Shown here piece after piece: positions 10,312 to 12,065 of a stretch of DNA of 12,065 bases; within the stretch, counting starts at the first letter, position 1, and each line of letters opens with the position of its first letter. Under the pieces are notes generated by a model. That model had not been told where the DNA came from. It worked only from the letters and a program-made list of their open reading frames with translations, and did not search any database. Location of the stretch: assembly GCF_943914685.1 (NCBI RefSeq), contig NZ_CALUCZ010000030.1, forward strand, positions 1 through 12,065. Reading direction: 5' to 3'. Made by a program: the position numbers and the translations under genes. This stretch comes from an uncultured Mobiluncus sp. (GTDB taxonomy: Bacteria > Actinomycetota > Actinomycetes > Actinomycetales > Actinomycetaceae).

Positions 10312-10971
10312 GTGATTACACCCGCTAGCCCGGAAGATTTGCGCATTATTGCAGCTCAACTGGGGCGCGTCCCGCGGGGAGTTTTGGGGGTCGCTGCCCG
10401 ATGCGGGGATTGTGGCGATAACCCGGCCAACGGTTCTGCCGGTCATGAGGGGGGTATTTCTGTTGGCGGTCCGGGGGGTATTTCCGCTGGTCACCCGGCA
10501 GTCATTGCGAGTGCCCCGCGCCTGCCCGGTGGTGAGCCGTTCCCCACTTTTTATTACCTGACCTGCCCGGCGGCGGTCGCGGCCGTGTCGCACCTGGAGG
10601 CGAACGGGGTCATGCGCGAGGCTGAAGCCCTGCTGGAGGCAAACCCGCAGATAGCGGCCGCTTATACTCGTGCCCATGAGCTTTATATACGCGAGCGCAC
10701 CCAGGCGGGTGAAGCCTCCGGAGTCGGGGAAGTCCCCGAAATCGCAGGCGTGTCGGCTGGAGGAATGCCCCGCCGGGTCAAGTGTTTCCACGCCCTGCTC
10801 GGACACGCTTTGGCGGCGGGCCGGGGCGTGAATCCCATCGGGGATTGGGTGTTGGACCGGCTGGCGGAGTTGCCGGCGAGTGACCCGCATCGCTGGACGC
10901 CCGTGACTTGTGCGTGGAAATTGGGAGAAACTGCGGGGAAAGGGGCCGGTAATGCGTTTGGCGGCGATTGA
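10312..10971 (+). CDS. DUF501 family protein
   Basis: The product is a soluble 219-residue protein of unknown function, found almost always between an FtsB/DivIC-like gene and a Ppx/GppA gene in actinobacteria. Conserved parts are a start with two cysteines (RCGDCG, 30-35), APRLPGGEPFPTFYYLTCP (68-86), an SHLEANGVMRE helix (93-103), an AAAYTRAHELYIRER helix (115-129) and GMPRRVKCFHALLGHALAAG (151-170) with GVNPIGD (172-178). Cys31, Cys34, Cys85 and Cys158 could hold a metal, but that is speculation. Family members are commonly about 150-180 residues; the extra length is a glycine-rich insert at about 36-63, partly made by a 24-base duplication, and a longer C-terminus. The GTG start has a good ribosome binding site. 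The end overlaps the next gene by 20 bases, suggesting coupling. Confidence 0.88.
   Translation: MITPASPEDLRIIAAQLGRVPRGVLGVAARCGDCGDNPANGSAGHEGGISVGGPGGISAGHPAVIASAPRLPGGEPFPTFYYLTCPAAVAAVSHLEANGVMREAEALLEANPQIAAAYTRAHELYIRERTQAGEASGVGEVPEIAGVSAGGMPRRVKCFHALLGHALAAGRGVNPIGDWVLDRLAELPASDPHRWTPVTCAWKLGETAGKGAGNAFGGD
10449..10496 (+). repeat. 24-base tandem duplication inside the DUF501 gene
   Basis: Units at 10449-10472 and 10473-10496 share 18 of 24 bases, including an identical GGGGGGTATTTC at the start of each. The period is eight codons, so the frame is kept, and they encode GGISVGGP and GGISAGHP. The repeat lies in a region that is absent or shorter in typical DUF501 proteins. Confidence 0.65.
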
Positions 10972-11980
10972 TTGTGGAACTCACTCGATTCGTTTGCTGA
11001 TTAGTGAGGTTGATCCCCACTCCGGAGCAATGGCTGATGTGATGCGGTTGAATCGGATTGTGGGGTTGGGCGAAGGTGTGGACCGGACCGGACATCTCAG
11101 TGAGGCCGCGCTGGAACGGACTTTTGCGGCCGTCGAGGAATACGCCGGTTTTGTGCGCCGGGAAGGCGTTCAGCGGATTCGGATGGTGGCAACTTCCGCT
11201 TCACGTGACGCGGATAATTTTTCACAATTTAGTGCCGGGGTGCAGGCGCGGCTGGGCGTGACGCCGGAAGTCATTTCGGGACGAGTCGAGGCCACGTTGG
11301 GATTTGCCGGGACGCTGTCGGCGCATCGCGACATTGCCAGTCCGGCTCTGACCGTTGACATCGGGGGAGGTTCTACCGAGTTTGCGTTTGGTCAGGCTAA
11401 CCCCGATACCGGCCGGTTTGACCAGGTCGCGGCCGCGGTGTCGATGAATATGGGTTCCACGCGGGTCACTGAACGTTACCTGCGGCCCGCCGAGGATGCG
11501 CGCGGAGTCCCCAGCGAGGACGCTATCAGCCAGGCTGGCCAGTTTGTAGATTCGCTGATTGCTAAGGCTCACGCCAGTGTGCCGTTGGAGCGTGCTCGCG
11601 AGGTAGTCGGGGTGGCGGGTTCGGTCACGACTTTGACCGCTTTGGAGTTGGGGTTGGATAGTTACGAGCCGGACAAAATCAACGGCGCCGTGCTGGATTC
11701 CGGCGCGCTGCGGGAACGCGCCCGGCGTTTGATTCGGATGCCGCACGCGGAAAAAGCCCAGCTGGGGCCCATGCACCCGCAGCGGGTGCGCCAGATTGCC
11801 GGGGGAGTCTTGGTGTGGGAGCGGATTCTTGCTTGGCTGGAAGCGCACCCCGCTCCCGGTTCCGGGGTCGGTCGCTCGGATTCTGGGACGGTGCCTGCCG
11901 GTGAACAACGTGGAACATTCCCGGTTCGAACCTCCGAAAACGATATCCTCGATGGGATTATTCTGTCCCAGATTCCCTGA
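10952..11980 (+). CDS. Ppx/GppA family phosphatase (exopolyphosphatase / pppGpp phosphohydrolase-like)
   Basis: This cytosolic protein of the actin-fold (ASKHA) superfamily hydrolyses polyphosphate and/or pppGpp in characterised relatives. The 342-residue product shows phosphate-binding loop 1 AIDCGTHSIRLLI (5-17), MVATSASRDADN (78-89), EVISGRVEA (106-114), loop 2 TVDIGGGSTEFAFG (134-147), GVAGSVTTLTAL (220-231) and RTSENDILDGI (326-336). It lacks the extra C-terminal domains of long E. coli Ppx/GppA, as does the M. tuberculosis homologue Rv1026. I start it at ATG 10952, where the family begins (MRLAAIDCG) and where GAAAGGGG lies six bases upstream; a GTG at 10910 is possible. Oddities: His11 stands where many relatives have Asn (CGTNS), and a Gly/Ser-rich stretch (301-322) enlarges the loop before the last motif. 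Substrate preference cannot be read from the sequence. Confidence 0.92.
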   Translation: MRLAAIDCGTHSIRLLISEVDPHSGAMADVMRLNRIVGLGEGVDRTGHLSEAALERTFAAVEEYAGFVRREGVQRIRMVATSASRDADNFSQFSAGVQARLGVTPEVISGRVEATLGFAGTLSAHRDIASPALTVDIGGGSTEFAFGQANPDTGRFDQVAAAVSMNMGSTRVTERYLRPAEDARGVPSEDAISQAGQFVDSLIAKAHASVPLERAREVVGVAGSVTTLTALELGLDSYEPDKINGAVLDSGALRERARRLIRMPHAEKAQLGPMHPQRVRQIAGGVLVWERILAWLEAHPAPGSGVGRSDSGTVPAGEQRGTFPVRTSENDILDGIILSQIP

Positions 11981-12038
11981 TTTCTGGGTTCTAGTTTTGT
12001 TGCGGTGCGTTCGCTCGGGGGCGCTCGCGAGAGGCGGA

Positions 12039-12054
12039 AGGGGGAGGGCCCCCT
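12039..12054 (+). terminator. Possible hairpin downstream of the Ppx/GppA gene
   Basis: AGGGGG (12039-12044) can pair with CCCCCT (12049-12054) around the loop AGGG. The T run that follows is short (TTTT from 12059), and the window ends six bases later. A weak intrinsic terminator is possible for the ftsB-like/DUF501/ppx operon. The stretch 11981-12038 holds no gene that I can support, only GC-rich sequence. Confidence 0.3.
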
Positions 12055-12065
12055 CGCGTTTTGCG

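Noticed and set aside
11918..11936. GGTTCGAACC resembling a tRNA T-arm
   Set aside because: It is inside the Ppx/GppA coding region, coding for the conserved PVRTSENDIL end, and no acceptor, D or anticodon arms are found around it.

Overview
The window looks like chromosomal DNA of a high-GC Gram-positive bacterium (Actinobacteria). The evidence is the actinobacterial purF-purM pair, a holin-like/DUF3618 pair, and the order FtsB/DivIC-like - DUF501 - Ppx/GppA, which is known from mycobacteria and relatives. GC is about 60% by eye. A member of the Actinomycetaceae is my guess, not a proven assignment. There is no phage, transposon, CRISPR array, rRNA or tRNA, and no gene-free stretch above 300 bases.

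Layout. (1) 1-1568, plus strand: the 3' end of purF and all of purM, overlapping by ATGA, in the shared de novo purine pathway. (2) 1675-7635, minus strand, read from right to left: an ABC ATPase with an unusually long proline-rich C-terminal tail, an FtsX-type permease 5 bases behind it, then a two-helix holin-like membrane protein and a DUF3618 protein that overlap by ATGA. This is an envelope-related gene set. The first two form a transporter; the last two may share its transcript or use their own promoter. (3) 7636-7880: a divergent control region holding a 43-bp interrupted dyad and a second inverted repeat. (4) 7881-9533, plus strand: an EamA/RhtA-like exporter and a YggS-type PLP-binding protein. 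(5) 9567-11980, plus strand: FtsB/DivIC-like septum protein, DUF501 protein and Ppx/GppA phosphatase, tightly packed. The eno gene that usually precedes this trio in relatives is absent from the 9.5 kb upstream.

Start signals fall into two classes. Genes placed inside transcripts (purM, holin-like, DUF3618, DUF501) and the ABC ATPase have Shine-Dalgarno sequences. The three genes eamA, yggS and ftsB-like lack one, and instead each has a -10-like hexamer ending exactly six bases before the start codon, which predicts leaderless mRNAs.

I see no clear new defence or mobile system. The most unusual items are the ABC ATPase with its repeat-bearing ~600-residue tail, a four-tract G-quadruplex motif inside its 3' coding region, and the paired dyads in the divergent promoter region.
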